Shown in pieces: positions 39,399 to 64,000 of a stretch of DNA of 64,000 nucleotides (positions are counted from its first letter, which is position 1; each line of letters opens with the position of its first letter). A program made the translations under genes and the position numbers. This DNA is from Microvelia longipes (Eukaryota; Arthropoda; Insecta; Hemiptera; Veliidae), in the NCBI GenBank assembly GCA_018340805.1, contig JACMZG010001914.1, forward strand, positions 50,521,044 to 50,585,043, in the 5' to 3' direction. A model generated the notes under the pieces. That model had not been told where the DNA came from. It searched no databases and saw only the letters and a program-made list of their open reading frames with translations.

Positions 39399-40540
39399 TG
39401 TATTTACTGTCTAAGGGCAAGCAAAGCGAGTCCGAAAACGTTTAGCAGTATAAAATTAACGACTTGTATATCCTGAGGACGAGCGGAGCGAGTCCGAAGA
39501 TCTGCTGCTGTATAAAATTAGCAGCTTTTTATTATATTAGGGCAAGCGAAGCGAGCTAGAAAAAGTTTAAATGAGCTTAGCGAATCCGATACAACGAAGC
39601 GAAATTCCGAGGTACCCCGTACAGGAATTTTTTTATTCAAACAATTTTAATTGAACTAACACGCAACGAAACACATATAAAATATTGTCAAAGTATACTA
39701 TCTTTTTAGACTTTCTTAATCAAAATTTTATTTTCCGTATTTAAATAAGTACAAAACTAGTATTGTATTTAACCTTTATTTTAGCAAAACATTATGTGAT
39801 CTTCATATTCTGAGGACGAACACAGCGAGACAGAAGTGAGAGGACGAGCGTAGCGAATACGAAAGGGGGGGGGGGTATTTTCGAAGGACCCTGTACCCGA
39901 TTTTTAAATTTAATAGAATGTTGTATCGTGCAGTTAATATGTAGTATAATTTGTTGGTTCTATTTTAATCTGAAAATAGAATGTGTTGTCTAAAGAACTG
40001 GAATGTCGGGTTTATTGCCGACCATGTTTCATATCTCGGGATGATTACGCCCTGATTATTATCCCGACTTATCATTACTATAAATTAAAAACTCCTTCCT
40101 TACCTTCTCCATACCTTGGAGCATTTTTACATTGCCAGCTGTATAAGTTTTTTTTTTGTTGTTGAAAAATTCCATTCTAAAATAGATAGAGATTGTGGTT
40201 CTTTGCTATTGCATTACTGAGTAGCTTTATAAAGATGAAAACACAAGAAAAAACACTTAAGAGTTTCTGCGTGATGCTTTTTAAAGAGGTTATCAAAAAG
40301 TCAAGGTATAAGAAATTACTTTTGTATTAAAGTTAGATTTCTCCTTGTTCGCTATGCTGTGTGTATTCGAAATCTCCGTCATTTGTCGTATTAATTTTTT
40401 TCTTTACTTTTTCTTTTCGTAATTCAATTAATTTTCTTTACTAGGATTTTGATGATTGCGTCGGGAACTCACTTCAGTTCTTAAATTTATTTTTTCCAAA
40501 CCGTTATGAAAGTTGCTGCTTAACAAAAAAATCCGTCAAA
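39399..40540. other. Repeat S right part, then unremarkable sequence
   Basis: 39405-39905 has two or more GGACGAGCGGAGCGAGTCCG-type boxes and ends near GACCCTGTACCCGATTTTT. From 39905 to 40540 no gene or repeat was recognised. The 60-codon frame at 39983 has no support. Confidence 0.4.
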
Positions 40541-43400
40541 GTGCTTGCTTTGCAAGCATTATAAGGGTTCTCAGATATTTGCATAAATATAATGTATTAA
40601 TACTATACAATCATACTTATACTCAATATTCTACGCCTCGCTTCAATAGCCTATATGTTTAGTTTTGTCGATGCCTAATGTTAGAAAAAATAAATAAGTT
40701 ATAACAAAATATTCCACAGCTCGCTACGCATGCGTTTCTGTGTATCAGAAATCAGTACCTAATTTAGAATCTACACAAAATATATAAGTGCTCGTATTGC
40801 TCGTTTCATTTGTATGTTTGTTATTTACAAATTTCGCAGAGTAAACATAATTTTACCAATTTCGCTAGCCTATATGTGTCTGTTGGCACTGATTTTAGGA
40901 AAAATAATTATAATACAACATAAAATTTGAGTAAACATCTGCTTGTTTAGTACTAGCCAATTTCAAACTATAGAATCAAATTTTTACATAACAATCTAGA
41001 GCTCGCTTCCCTCGCCTTATATATTTGTTTGTCGATACCTAATTTTTGAGAAAATTTAAAACACAGAACAAAATTTAAGGGCTCGCTTCACTCGCCTTTA
41101 TGTGCTTGGTTGTCAATATCTACCTGAAGAAAAACATTTAAAACAAGGCATAAAATTAAAGCCTCGCTTCAATCGCCTTTTTGTATTGGTTTATCAGAAC
41201 CTCATTTTATAGCATACAGTAAAGACATAACATAATATTCTAGGGCTCGCATCGCTCGCCTTGAGGTGCATGTTTTGATACTAGCCAATTTAAACTATAG
41301 AATCAAACTTATACATAACAATCTAGGGCTCGCTTCGCTCGCTTATAGAAGTTTGTTTGTCAATACCTAAATTTAGAAAAAAAATTAAAACATAAAATAA
41401 GATTCAAGGGCTCGCTTCGCTCGCCTTTACTTGTTTGTCAATATCTACTTTAAGAGAAACATTTAAAACAAGGCATGAAAATCATGGGCTCGCTTCGCTC
41501 GCCTTGTTGTATATGTTTATCAGTACCTTCTTAAGAGTATAAAAAAAAACCATACAATACTAGGGCTCGCTTCGCTCGCCTTTATGTGCTTGTTTCAATA
41601 TCTACTTTAAGAGAAACATTTAAAAAGGCATAAAAATCATGGGCTCGCTTCGCTCGCCTTTTTGTATATGTTTATCAGTACCTTCTTAAGAGTATTAAAT
41701 AATAAAATAACCATGCAATACTAGGGCTCGCTTCGCTCGCCTTTATGTGCTTGTTTGTCAATATCTATTATAAGAGAAACATTTTAAGCAAGGCATGAAA
41801 ATCATGGGCTCGCTTCGCTCGCCTTTTTGTATATGTTTATCAGTACCTTCTTAAGAGTATAAAATAATAAAAAATAACCATGCAATACTAGGGCTCGCTT
41901 CGCTCGCCTTTATGTGCTTGTTTGTCAATATCTACTTTAAGAGAAACATTTAAAAAAGGCATAAAAATCATGGGCTCGCTTCGCTCGCCTTTTTGTATAT
42001 GTTTATCAGTACCTTTTAAGAGTATAAAATAATAAAAATAACCATGCAATACTAGGGCTCGCTTCGCTCGCCTTTGTGCTTGTTTGTCAATATCTATTAT
42101 AGAAAACATTTTAAGCAAGGCATGAAAATCATGGGCTCGCTTCGCTCGCCTTTTGTATATGTTATCAGTACCTTCTTAAGAGTATAAATAATAAAATAAC
42201 CATGCAATACTAGGGCTCGCTTCGCTCGCCTTTATGTGCTTGTTGTCAATATCTACTTTAAGAGAAACATTTTAAAAAGGCATAAAAATCATGGGCTCGC
42301 TTCGCTCGCCTTTTTGTATATGTTTATCAGTACCTTCTTAAGAGTATAAAATAAAAAAATAACCATGCAATACTAGGGCTCGCTTCGCTCGCCTTTATGT
42401 GCTTGTTTGTCAATATCTATTTAAGAGAAACATTTTAAGCAAGGCATGAAAATCATGGGCTCGCTTCGCTCGCCTTTTTGTATATGTTTATTAGTACCTT
42501 CTTAAGAGTAAAATAAAAAAAACATACAATACTAGGGCTCGCTTCGCTCGCCTTTTATGCTTATTTGTCAATATCTACTTTAAGAGAAACATTTAAAACA
42601 AGGCAAAATCATGGGCTCGCTTCGCTCGCCTTTTTGTATATGTTTATCAGTACCTTTTTAAGAGTATAAATTAAAAATAACCATACAATACTAGGCTCGC
42701 TACGCTCGCCTTTATGTGCTTGTTTGTCAATATCTACTTTAAGAGAAACATTTTAAAAAGGCATAAAAATCATGGGCTCGCTTCGCTCGCCTTTTTGTAT
42801 ATGTTTATCAGTACCTTCTTAAGAGTATAAATAATAAAAATAACCATGCAATACTAGGGCTCGCTTCGCTCGCCTTTATGTGCTTGTTTGTCAATATCTA
42901 TTATAAGAGAAACATTTTAAGCAAGGCATAAAATCATGGGCTCGCTTCGCTCGCCTTTTTTATGTTTATCAGTACCTTCTTAAGAGTATAAAATAATAAA
43001 AAAACATGCATACTAGGGCTCGCTTCGCTCGCCTTTATGTGCTTGTTTGTCAATATCTATTATAAGAAAACATTTTAAGCAAGGCATGAAAATCATGGGC
43101 TCGCTTCGCTCGCCTTTTTGTATATGTTTATAGTACCTTCTTAAGAGTAAAAAATAAAAAAAAACCATCAATACTTGGGCTCGCTTCGCTCGCCTTTATG
43201 TGCTTGTTTGTCAATATCTATTATAAGAGAAACATTTAAGCAAGGCATAAAATCATGGCTCGCTTTGCTCGCCTTTTTGTATATGTTTATCAGTGCCTTT
43301 TAAGAGTAAATAAAAATAACCATACAATACTGGGGCTCGCTTTGCTCGCCTTTATGTGCTTGTTTGTCAATATCTACTTTATTTTAAGAAAGGCATAAAA
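40541..43400 (+). repeat. Satellite array built on a GGGCTCGCTTCGCTCGCC box
   Basis: The box recurs every 75-90 bp. From about 41400 rightwards the array has a two-part unit of about 165 bp. One half has CTTTATGTGCTTGTTTGTCA and TAAGAGAAACATTT. The other has TTTTTGTATATGTTTATCAG and TACCTTCTTAAGAGTATAAA. About a dozen such dimers are nearly identical apart from small indels. The left edge (40541-41250) is diverged monomers, as expected at an array margin. Translated frames here (for example 41888-42118) are artefacts of the repeat. Confidence 0.9.
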
Positions 43401-43429
43401 ATTTTTAATTTTTATTTTTTTGCGCTTGC

Positions 43430-44870
43430 GGTTATGGGCGATTTTGAAATTGCTAAAATTAACTTTTGAAACTTTTCGAAGAATTTCTATGGCCCGGAAA
43501 GTGCTTTTATTGGCTATTGGTCCATATTTTTAGGGCTTCTCCTTATGCCTTAAAAGGGGGGGGACAAGCATTTTTTGGTGGTTTTGAGATTTTTGGCGGG
43601 TGTAATAGCCGCCATTTTGAAAAAGCGATGCATATTTGTGTACTACCCATCGATACCTACAATTTGATACCCCACATGATTTTTCAAAAAAATATTTTTT
43701 TTGGCGCGTGCGCGTATGGGCGATTTTGAAATTGCTAAAATTAACTTTTGAAACTTTTTCTCCGAAGAATTTCTATGGCCCGGAAAGTGCTTTTATTGGC
43801 TATTGGTCCCATATTTTTAGGGCTTCTCCTTATGCCTTAAAAGGGGGGGGGGACAAGCATTTTTTTGGTGGTTTTGAGATTTTTGGCGGGTGTAATAGCC
43901 GCCATTTTGAAAAAAGCGATGTATATTTTGTACTACCCATCGATACCTACAATTTGATACCCCACATGATTTTTCAAAAAAATATTTTTTTTTGGCGCGT
44001 GCGCGTATGGGCGATTTTGAAATTGCTAAAATTAACTTTTGAAACTTTTTCCGAAGAATTTCTATGGCCCGGAAAGTGCTTTTATTGGCTATTGGTCCCA
44101 TATTTTTAGGGCTTCTCCTTATGCCTTAAAAGGGGGGGACAAGCATTTTTTGGGGGTTTTGAGATTTTTGGCGGGTGTAATAGCCGCCATTTTGAAAAAG
44201 CGATGCATATTTGTGTACTACCCATCGATACCTACAATTTGATACCCCACATGATTTTTCAAAAAAATATTTTTTTTGGCGTGCGCGTATGGGCGATTTT
44301 GAAATTGCTAAAATTAACTTTTGAAACTTTTTCTCCGAAGAATTTCTATGGCCCGGAAAGTGCTTTTATTGGCTATTGGTCCCATATTTTTAGGGCTTCT
44401 CCTTATGCCTTAAAAGGGGGGGGGACAAGCATTTTTGGTGGTTTTTGAGATTTTTGGCGGGTGTAATAGCCGCCATTTTGAAAAAAGCGATGCATATTTG
44501 TGTACTACCATCGATACCTACAATTTGATACCCCACATGATTTTTCATAAAAAATATTTTTTTTTCGCGCGTGCGCGTATGGGCGATTTTGAAATTGCTA
44601 AAATTAACTTTTGAAACTTTTTCTCCGAAGAATTTCTATGGCCCGGAAAGTGCTTTTATTGGCTATTGGTCCCATATTTTTAGGGCTTCTCCTTATGCCT
44701 TAAAAGGGGGGGGACAAGCATTTTTTGGTGGTTTTTGAGATTTTTGGCGGGTGTAATAGCCGCCATTTTGAAAAAGCGATGCATATTTGTGTACTACCCA
44801 TCGATACCTACAATTTGATACCCACATGATTTTTCAAAAAAATATTTTTTTTTGGCGAATGTGCGCTTCG
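43430..44870 (+). repeat. Five-copy tandem repeat, unit 282-291 bp
   Basis: CGATTTTGAAATTGCTAAAA begins units at 43439, 43721, 44012, 44294 and 44584. Each unit contains CTATGGCCCGGAAAGTGCTT, a poly-G run, GGCGGGTGTAATAGCCGCCA (a hairpin) and CATCGATACCTACAATTTGA. Units are almost identical, differing mainly in homopolymer length. The array interrupts the GGGCTCGC satellite. Repeated frames with SAFIGYWSHIFRASPYALKG are repeat translations, not genes. Confidence 0.9.
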
Positions 44871-45060
44871 TCATAAATCGACAGATGCACATGTGATATA
44901 GTTGGCTATATTTTTCCTGTTGTTGGATAAAATAGTTACACATGTATACCAAATTTCCAACTTCCTAGCTATTGTAGTTCCTGAGATGAGAAATCGGACA
45001 GACAGACGCTCGACAAAAAGTATAAGGGTTTCGAAGATTATCTTAGAAACCCTAAAAATA
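44871..45060. other. Junction sequence between tandem arrays
   Basis: Contains ATACCAAATTTCCAACTTCC and GACAGACAGACG lines that resemble the flank of a dispersed element. Possibly the parent repeat from which the 286-bp unit was amplified. Confidence 0.4.
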
Positions 45061-46050
45061 GAGCTTTTTTAGTCTAGTAGTCTAATAAAATATGTGTCAA
45101 AGTGCTTGCTTTGCAAACATTATGAGGGTTTCTCAAATATTTTCATAAATATTATGCATAAATACTATACAATCATAATTTTACTTAATATTCTACGGCT
45201 TGCTTCGATGGCCTATATCAATTTTATTTGTCGATATCTAATTTTAATATAAATAAATAAAATATAACATAATATTCCAGAGTTCGCTTCGCTCGCCTTT
45301 CTGTGTTTACTTATCAGTGCCTAATTTAAAGCATATACTAAAAAGAAAACATAATATATAAGTGCTTGCTTCGCTAGCCTTCATTTGTATGTTTATTATT
45401 TTATTACAAAAAAAAAAAACATAATAAAAATTCAAGGGCTCGCTTCGTTCACCTTTATGTGCTTGTTTGCTACTAGCCAGTTTTAAACTAAAAAATCAAA
45501 CTTTTAAGTAATATTCTAGGGCTCGCTTCGTTCGCCTTTATGTGTTTGTTTATCAGTACCTCCTTAAGAGTATACAATAAAAAAAACATAAAACACTGGG
45601 GCTCGCTTCGCTCGCCTTTATGTGTTTGCATATCAATACCTTGTTATGAGTATATAAAAAATACATTAAAATACATTGAGACTCGCTTCGCTCGCCTTTA
45701 TGCGCTAGCTTGTTACTAGCCAAATTTAATTCAAACGTACTTAATTAAGTAGGGCTCGCTTCGCTCGCATACATGTCTTTATTTGTCGATACATAATTTT
45801 AGAGAAAAATTTATAACATAACATAATATTCAAAGGCTCGCTTCGCTCGCTTTTATGTGTTTGTTTGTTTCTAGCTTATTTTAACTATAAAACAAACTTC
45901 TACCTAATATATTAAGGCTCGCTTTGCTCGCCGTTCCGTATGTGTTTATCAGGACCTAATTTTAAAGCAAAGAGTAAAACATTACATAACTTTCTAGGGC
46001 TCGTTTCGCTCGCCTTTATGTGTTTGCTTATCAATACCTTCTTAACTTTG
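45061..46050 (+). repeat. Diverged right part of the GGGCTCGC satellite
   Basis: Monomers of about 85 bp with GGCTCGCTTCGCTCGCC variants, less uniform than the central array. They are the mirror-image margin of the 40.5-43.4 kb block. Confidence 0.85.
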
Positions 46051-46054
46051 TACT

Positions 46055-47560
46055 GTATAAGTTAAGTTACTGTAATTGTAGACTGATTGTTTGATTGTAT
46101 TTTTAGCAAAAGTGGTCAGGTTAATTTTTCGATGTTTCAATATTCATCAAAAAGAGCCCCTTCAGTAATGTCTCTACGTGTTATACCTAAATAATAATAA
46201 AGGTTAATAAAGAACATGATCCGCTCTCTTAATAATTTATTTTATTTAATTTTTTTACAATTAATGTATATTTTAATCAAAATTTACAAAAATATAGATA
46301 ATATGTACAAAGTATTTATGCAAAACAAACATTACATAAAATTTATTAATTATTTAATAAATGTGAAAACTGTGAACGCACTTTTCTTTATTTTTTCGTC
46401 AAATTTCCACGTTTTAGCACCACACATCTCCAAAATGGAAAATATTGATGTCTGTTAATATTTATAGAGGATTGAATGTATGTGCACTTTTTTTGGAAAT
46501 AAGGTACATGCCAAACAGCTCAAATGAAATGAAACTTAGTACAAAAATCGAGTCCTATGAGAGGTAGAAACGAATGGTTTTTTTTGAAAACTCAAACATC
46601 GCGCTTTCAAATTGCGGTCTTTTAAAATGTACAATAAATTCCGTATATTTTTGAAATCAATATTTTTCTGCCAAATATGTTTTTATGTTTTCTAGTCTTA
46701 GGTATATATTTTGAAGTGTTTTGTTTCTACATTTCAAACACATCTTTCGCTAGCAAAACTCTTGAGTCATCAAAGATTAAAAGGCCTGTCATCATATAAG
46801 TGAGACAGAGGAGCATAGTAACATATACGCCAACTTGTCTTAACGAATATTACATCAACAAATAATTGTTACAAGTTTTAGACTTGTAAAACCCTAGAGA
46901 TATATACTAGAGGGGGCATAGCCTATCTCAATTCATTGAAAGCCCTGAAGCATCTTTTTGGAGCTCTCAGGGGCTCTGAGAAAAATCAATGGAACCACCT
47001 ACAAGAGTGAGTTAATGTTATAATAATAAATCAATTGTTTTCGGCTTCCGGCACAATTTTTGTGTTTTAATTTGTATTTTTTTTTATATTTTATATTGAG
47101 TAATACGACAACAATTATTGATACAAGTATTAGAGTTTATATAGCTCATGGCTTGAGAAGTCTGGTAAGAGAAACAATCCAATCATTGCACTCTGGCGGG
47201 AATTGATAATTATATTGCAAAAGATAGATTGGATATAGATAACGTAATATGATAGATTTAGATAAGAGTTAATTCGGATAAAATATATAAGCTAGATAGG
47301 TAATAAGTTTTAATATCGCACAGTCCCCAACAGCAACTTCTTTGTCAACAAGGGTTGACAAAGAAGCATATGATGCTTCCTAGTCTCTCCCGATGTTGGA
47401 AGCTGCAAAACTTAAATAGAGGGGAAATAATGTATGGCTGGTTTAGCTGGTTTGTATTTGAAACTATCTAACACGTAAGATACTGTAATTTTGTTCTGCT
47501 TATTTGATTGTATTTTAGATGTTTCGAAATTCAACCAGTAATAATATCTCTTTGTGTAAA
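46055..47560 (-). mobile_element. Pieces of inverted MITE-2 copies with intervening sequence
   Basis: 46055-46183 has the MITE-2 inner-left part inverted (GTGGTCAGGTTAATTTTTCG). 46894-47100 begins AGAGATATATACTAGAGGGG, an inverted right end. 47465-47555 again has the inverted left part (GTAATTTTGTTCTGCTTATT). The last two could be one copy split by about 370 bp. No coding sequence was recognised in 46184-46893; the 80-codon frame there is AT-driven. Confidence 0.5.
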
Positions 47561-47699
47561 ACTGTTACAGTTTTAGTAGGTTGGTAAGACACGTAAGAGA
47601 GGCAATCCACTAAATTGCATTGAATACTACGTGAACTTACAATCTCTAAACATCACAATTTTATTTTTTCCACATTAATGTAAAGCGCGGGTGGAGCGT

Positions 47700-47800
47700 A
47701 CAATAATAATAAATACAAAAATGCCTCTCCACAATGTTTATTTATTAAATATAATCAAAACAGGCTTTCAACCTAAACGGTCATCATCAGTGCCACAAAA
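47700..47800 (-). repeat. Class B hammerhead element, single arm
   Basis: Minus strand 47753-47794 reads GGCACTGATGATGACC, AGGTTGAAAGCCTG and TTTTGAT: complete core, stem II and stem III (AGC-CT-GTT). The closing stem I strand is TGAT instead of TGTC. The GTGGAGAGGC box lies just outside. No inverted partner is nearby. Confidence 0.6.
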
Positions 47801-47934
47801 AACTATAAAAGGACTAGAAAACATAAATAAAATCAATAATTAAAAGTAACTTGTAATACATGAAATGGCAGTCTTGTATTATTTGTTTTTAACTATTTTT
47901 TGTCTGTTTTTTTATTCTTTTCAGTGTTTTCTAG

Positions 47935-48400
47935 TCCTTTTTCCTTTTCCTCATTTATACCGTAGGCATAGGTACAAAGTTTTGTGTTTGCGAAAAATTC
48001 GAAACCGGGATGTCACCGGAATTATCCGTTTCAGGTGTTTTAAGGCCTTAAGTGATGTTCACAAAGTTATCTGTCTGTTTGTATAAGTGTGTGTATATAT
48101 GTTATCATGTTATCATCGAAGCTTCCTGTGTATTTATACTTATGAGTTGATACTTTGAACAAAAATCATTCTATAAGTAAATAATTGTTTTATGACGTAT
48201 TAACTCACAATAAGTACTCAGCAAAATTTTGAAATTCATAAAACGCGGAAAAAATTTGCAATCAGATTGAGATTTGGCACGCATGTATCCATGTATATGT
48301 GACTAACATATGTGTTAAGTTCCATCTCATTATCAGCATAAGTTCAATTTTTGCTTCAATTTATAGAGCACGCCTCTTGTAATCTATGCTTTTGTTGTAT
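47935..48400 (+). repeat. Dispersed repeat S (best copy), in the Wnt8 3' flank
   Basis: Complete order of S features: TTTTCCTCATTTATACCGTA, CGAAACCGGGATGTCACCGG, AATTATCCGTTTCAGGTGTT, CTGTCTGTTTGTATAAGTGT and GATTGAGATTTGGCACGCAT. It ends about 40 bp from the Wnt8 stop codon and so may form part of its 3' UTR. Other pieces lie at 11740, 15330, 22850, 24100, 25380, 28330, 38800, 51600, 56340 and 62920. Confidence 0.65.
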
Positions 48401-48439
48401 AGATTTGTACGTGTGGTAGACATGGTTTAAACTTTCGAG

Positions 48440-62746
<14,307 letters not shown>

Positions 62747-63788
62747 CTGAAACAATAAATAAATCATGATTTTTTATTTGTGACCAGTGATCGGGCACAC
62801 AGTTAAATGAGGTCCTAATATAACCCCGGGAGGATATTGTTTGAATCTGATATTTCTTTTGTATGTATGTGTTGTAATTTAATTAAAACCTACACCTGAA
62901 ACTTTTATTAGAAATGAAAGAGGGTTTTTACTTTTTCTCATTCGTATTTAGATATAAAGGAAGTAATGTGTTTGCAATATAAATCCGTAACCGGACCTGA
63001 ATTATCTGTTTTAGGTATTTTTAGGCCTACCTGAATATTTCTTAGTAAGATACTGAGTAATTTTTGCTAAGTAGCTGAGGTAGGATAGAGTTTTATTTAC
63101 TATACTCAACGAATAAATCATAGTTGGCGAAATATGTTATAAACTGCGAGAATAAATAGTAAAAAAGGTTAAGTAAAAACTGTGAAACTTTTATAAACTG
63201 TGAGAGCTTAGACGAGGCTGTGAACCCCGGTCCTTCGGTGGCAAAATCGAGAAAACCTATTTAAAAACCAGGAGAGTATTGTGCGCTAGTTTTATGAAAT
63301 TATACCCTGTTATAAGATCTTTAATATCCTATAGTTTTTCAAGGTTAAAATTATATTGCATTTATTTATTTATAGCCTAAGATATTTGTGAAAATTTAAG
63401 TCGTGCCCAATCAACGTTTAAAAAAAAGCTGCTTCTTAGCTCGATGGCCGCCGGATTCCTTGCTCTCAAGCAATACACGCAGGTAAATCGAGCATATGGT
63501 CCATATGCTTAATGTATTCCACTGCAGAATGTTATATTTATCACACTGGTTTTTTGGATTAAAATTGTTTAAAATCCTCACGAGCAAAACTAATGCAACT
63601 CAAAACAATCACGAGGTTTGAGTTAAAAATTTAATAAAAAATTTATTAAAGGTTTGAATAAAAAGAGTTCTTATAACGTCCGGCAACAATATCGTCGTTT
63701 CATTGAGAGGTAAGCGTGATTTTTGCTGCGCAAACAACATGCAGGGGAAGTAAGAGAAACAGCATCTTTTATGAAAGCGTTTAATATA
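62747..63788. other. Upstream side of Wnt8 exon A; first exon not identified
   Basis: Repeat S at 62920-63050 and an R-type piece at 63175-63240. Two short candidate exons (63444-63482 plus; 63700-63765 minus) are described in the findings. No convincing signal-peptide exon joined to exon A was found. Confidence 0.35.
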
Positions 63789-63811
63789 TACACACACACA
63801 CACAGACACAC

Positions 63812-63859
<48 letters not shown>

Positions 63860-63941
63860 ACATATATATTATATATATATATATATAATATATATATATT
63901 ATATATATATAATTATATATATATATATATATATATATTAT

Positions 63942-63974
<33 letters not shown>

Positions 63975-64000
63975 AAATACATATTCGTTCTTTTATTATC
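63789..64000. repeat. (CA)n then (TA)n microsatellite
   Basis: ACACACACACACA at about 63790-63812, then about 150 bases of TA with AATTATATA breaks, and a non-repetitive end from about 63975. Confidence 0.95.

Noticed and set aside
43466..44448. Overlapping open frames of up to 157 codons with repeated SAFIGYWSHIFRASPYALKG text
   Set aside because: They are translations of a 282-291-bp tandem DNA repeat. Frames shift with poly-G length and no start, splice site or domain is shared.
40541..46050. CRISPR-like regular array
   Set aside because: The spacers are themselves repeated, the unit is about 165 bp, the DNA is eukaryotic and there are no cas genes. It is a satellite.

Overview
This is an AT-rich, intron-rich, transposon-dense stretch of animal nuclear DNA, almost certainly from an insect or another arthropod. 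The evidence is a Wnt gene split by phase-matched introns, tRNA- and 5S-derived repeats, Penelope-like and non-LTR retroelement relics, and long (TA)n tracts. There are no bacterial operons or CRISPR arrays. Most long open frames here are accidental; the real coding sequence is in short spliced exons. All functional statements come from reading the sequence, since no database search was possible.

Genes. (1) At 514-643 (+) is the last coding exon of an unidentified gene that enters from the left. (2) On the minus strand, exons at 35240-35342, 11165-11251 and 9766-10106 join in matching phases into a complete 176-residue secreted protein. It has a signal peptide, several N-glycosylation sites and a hydrophobic tail. 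I do not recognise its family, and its first intron is about 24 kb long. (3) On the minus strand, five exons (62698-62746, 59943-60057, 56534-56825, 53366-53612, 48440-48678) encode 313 residues of a Wnt protein of the Wnt8/WntD type. Only the signal-peptide exon is missing, and it should lie to the right of 62746 or outside the window.

Repeats. Between and inside these genes lie several repeat families. They include foldback elements whose two arms carry head-to-head hammerhead ribozyme motifs of two sequence classes (A and B), and two insertions of class B material flanked by 13-bp target duplications. A Penelope-like reverse transcriptase relic and two non-LTR reverse transcriptase relics are present. 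There is a MITE of about 0.8 kb with TTCGCG termini and TA target sites, and a 0.3-kb MITE with GAGGGGC termini. A tRNA-derived SINE occurs in both orientations. A foldback element with (CCTAACATTTT)n arms encodes a Myb/SANT-like N-terminus.

Layout. 1-9.6 kb: end of gene 1, then AT-rich DNA and retroelement relics. 9.7-35.4 kb: gene 2, with a transposon-filled first intron. 35.5-48.4 kb: intergenic, with paired MITEs and a satellite block at 40.5-46 kb, in which a 286-bp tandem repeat interrupts an array built on a GGGCTCGCTTCGCTCGCC box. 48.4-62.7 kb: Wnt8, with MITEs, foldbacks and a 53-bp minisatellite in its introns. 62.7-64 kb: the region upstream of the Wnt8 exons seen here, ending in (CA)n/(TA)n.
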